Source: Oscillospiraceae bacterium (GTDB lineage: Bacteria > Bacillota > Clostridia > Oscillospirales > Ruminococcaceae). From it: a stretch of DNA of 7,112 nucleotides. The translations under genes and the position numbers were made by a program. This document shows, piece by piece, positions 5,900 to 7,112 of the stretch. The DNA lies in assembly GCA_017394475.1 (NCBI GenBank), contig JAFPYQ010000223.1, positions 1-7,112 on the forward strand, in the 5' to 3' direction. Numbering within the stretch: position 1 is the stretch's first letter; every line of letters starts with the position of its first letter. The notes beneath the pieces are model-generated. The model was not told the origin of the DNA, did no database searches, and saw nothing but the letters and a program-made list of their open reading frames with translations.

Positions 5900-7112
5900 A
5901 TGAACAGATTTGATTTGATAACGCCTGAAGGCACACGCGACCTGCTGTTTGAGGAATGTGCAGCGGTAAAGGCACTTGAGGACAAGCTGCTGGGTATGTT
6001 CAGGGCAAGAGGATATTCCGAAGTCACCACCCCCGGCCTTGAATTCTACGATGTTTTTGATTCAAAATCGCGGTATTTCCCGCAGGAAAGCATGTACAAG
6101 CTGGTGGACAATAAGTCCCGCCTGATGGTAGTGCGCCCCGATACTACCATGCCCATCGCAAGAATGGCTGCCACAAGACTGCGCGAGCACACCCTCCCAA
6201 TAAGGCTCTGCTATGCACAGAGCGTTTACCGCAACCGTCCGGGTATGAGGGGCCGCCGCGATGAGATACGCCAGACAGGTATAGAGCTCATAGGAGTGGG
6301 CACAAAGCGGGCTGAGCTGGAGATGCTCTCCCTTGCTCTGGATGTGCTCTCCTCCTTCGATGCGGACGGGTTCAGCCTCGAACTGGGGCATATAGGCTTT
6401 TTCAAGGCCCTGCTCTCCGCCTTTGACAGCGACACCGTGGAGGAGATCCGCTCCCTTATAGAATACAAGAACTTCCCTGCCCTGAATGACCTGCTGGATG
6501 AATATGAGGATACCGATGACATCCGCGCCATCAGGCAGCTCCCCCGTCTTTTCGGCGGTGAGGACGTGATAGACAAGGCTATGGCTCTTGTAAAGGGAAA
6601 TACCGCTGCCATAGAGGCTCTCAACGACCTGCGTGAGACCTATCAGAGGCTCACCCACATGAACTCCGGCAGCAGCCCCATAACCATAGATCTCGGTCTG
6701 GAAAACCGCATGGATTACTACACGGGCATCGTGATAAAGGGCTATGTGGAAGGCTTCGGTGAGGCTGTGCTCTCCGGCGGCAGATATGACAGGCTGCTGG
6801 CAGATTTCGGTCTGGATGTCCCTGCTACAGGATTTGCAGTGAACACCGATTCCGTTTCAAGGGTGCTGAGCAAAAAGCACCCCGTGCAGCTCAGAAAGCC
6901 CGATGCAGTCGTATTCGGCACCGACGGTATGGAGACCGCGGCGCAGAAGGCTGCACACAAGCTCATTTCCGAAGGCATGAGCATAGAAATGGCTGTCTTT
7001 GATACAGAGGAAGAAAACAGAGAATACGCCGCAAAAGCAGGTCTGCCGCTGTACATCTTCAGGGAACATACAGAACAGACCGCCGCAGGCGCGGGTGAAA
7101 TGATCGTAGACA
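5900..7112 (+). CDS. hisZ: ATP phosphoribosyltransferase regulatory subunit HisZ (3' end beyond the window)
   Basis: HisZ is a histidyl-tRNA synthetase paralogue that cannot charge tRNA. It assembles with the short form of HisG to make the first enzyme of histidine synthesis and to give feedback control by histidine. The frame is open for 404 codons to the window edge. The start FDLITPEGTRDLLFEE, GLEFYDVF, MYKLVDNKSRLMVVRPDTTMPIARMAATRL, the motif-2 region VYRNRPGMRGRRDEIRQTGIELIG (109-132) and GGRYD (293-297) are HisZ-like. The synthetase signature RGLDYYTG is replaced by NRMDYYTG (269-276), which argues against HisRS. Residues about 330-404 (DAVVFGTDG, KLISEGMSIEMAV, YAAKAGLPLYIF) resemble a degenerate anticodon-binding-type domain. 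The ATG follows GAGGA at 5890-5894. It probably shares the transcript of the preceding gene. hisG is expected next. Confidence 0.92.
   Translation, partial: MNRFDLITPEGTRDLLFEECAAVKALEDKLLGMFRARGYSEVTTPGLEFYDVFDSKSRYFPQESMYKLVDNKSRLMVVRPDTTMPIARMAATRLREHTLPIRLCYAQSVYRNRPGMRGRRDEIRQTGIELIGVGTKRAELEMLSLALDVLSSFDADGFSLELGHIGFFKALLSAFDSDTVEEIRSLIEYKNFPALNDLLDEYEDTDDIRAIRQLPRLFGGEDVIDKAMALVKGNTAAIEALNDLRETYQRLTHMNSGSSPITIDLGLENRMDYYTGIVIKGYVEGFGEAVLSGGRYDRLLADFGLDVPATGFAVNTDSVSRVLSKKHPVQLRKPDAVVFGTDGMETAAQKAAHKLISEGMSIEMAVFDTEEENREYAAKAGLPLYIFREHTEQTAAGAGEMIVD

Noticed and set aside
6062..6658. Long minus-strand open frames within hisZ
   Set aside because: They are antisense to a continuous, family-matching hisZ frame and have no start signals.
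5900..7112. Histidyl-tRNA synthetase (hisS) as the identity of the last gene
   Set aside because: The start ITPEGTRDLLFEE, the MPIAR block and NRMDYYTG in place of RGLDYYTG fit HisZ, not a charging HisRS.

Overview
The window looks like a housekeeping stretch of a Clostridia chromosome, most likely a Ruminococcus or close relative (Oscillospirales). This is inferred from the strong AAGGAG-type ribosome binding sites, near-perfect TTGACA-N17-TATAAT promoters, an L10-leader attenuator ahead of rplJ-rplL, a HisZ-type histidine gene, frequent ATA and AGG codons next to GC-rich ones, and a secreted transglutaminase-like protein. The genus is a guess and the class is better supported. I see no insertion sequence, phage gene, CRISPR array, tRNA or rRNA.

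Layout. (1) Bases 1-260, minus strand: the 5' part of a precorrin-8X methylmutase gene (cbiC/cobH family). It has a perfect consensus promoter and a 12-bp inverted repeat placed over the expected transcription start. (2) Back to back with it, a second perfect promoter drives malQ (4-alpha-glucanotransferase), followed 9 bases later by xseA (exonuclease VII large subunit). xseB is not next to xseA. (3) A strong hairpin right after the xseA stop is the terminator of the opposing rplJ-rplL transcript. (4) rplJ-rplL (ribosomal proteins L10 and L7/L12) form a self-contained minus-strand unit with their own promoter, L10 leader, attenuator hairpin and final terminator. They are not joined to rplK-rplA or rpoB-rpoC. 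(5) A plus-strand promoter at 4517-4545 drives a secreted transglutaminase-like protein. hisZ (ATP phosphoribosyltransferase regulatory subunit) follows after 13 bases and runs off the right edge, probably into the histidine operon.

The genes do not form one pathway. They cover cobamide synthesis, maltodextrin metabolism, DNA repair, translation, an exported enzyme and histidine synthesis. The most informative parts are the regulatory ones: the operator-like dyad on cbiC and the mutually exclusive hairpins in the rplJ leader. The least explained pairings are malQ with xseA and the transglutaminase gene with hisZ. I found no convincing undescribed multi-gene system.
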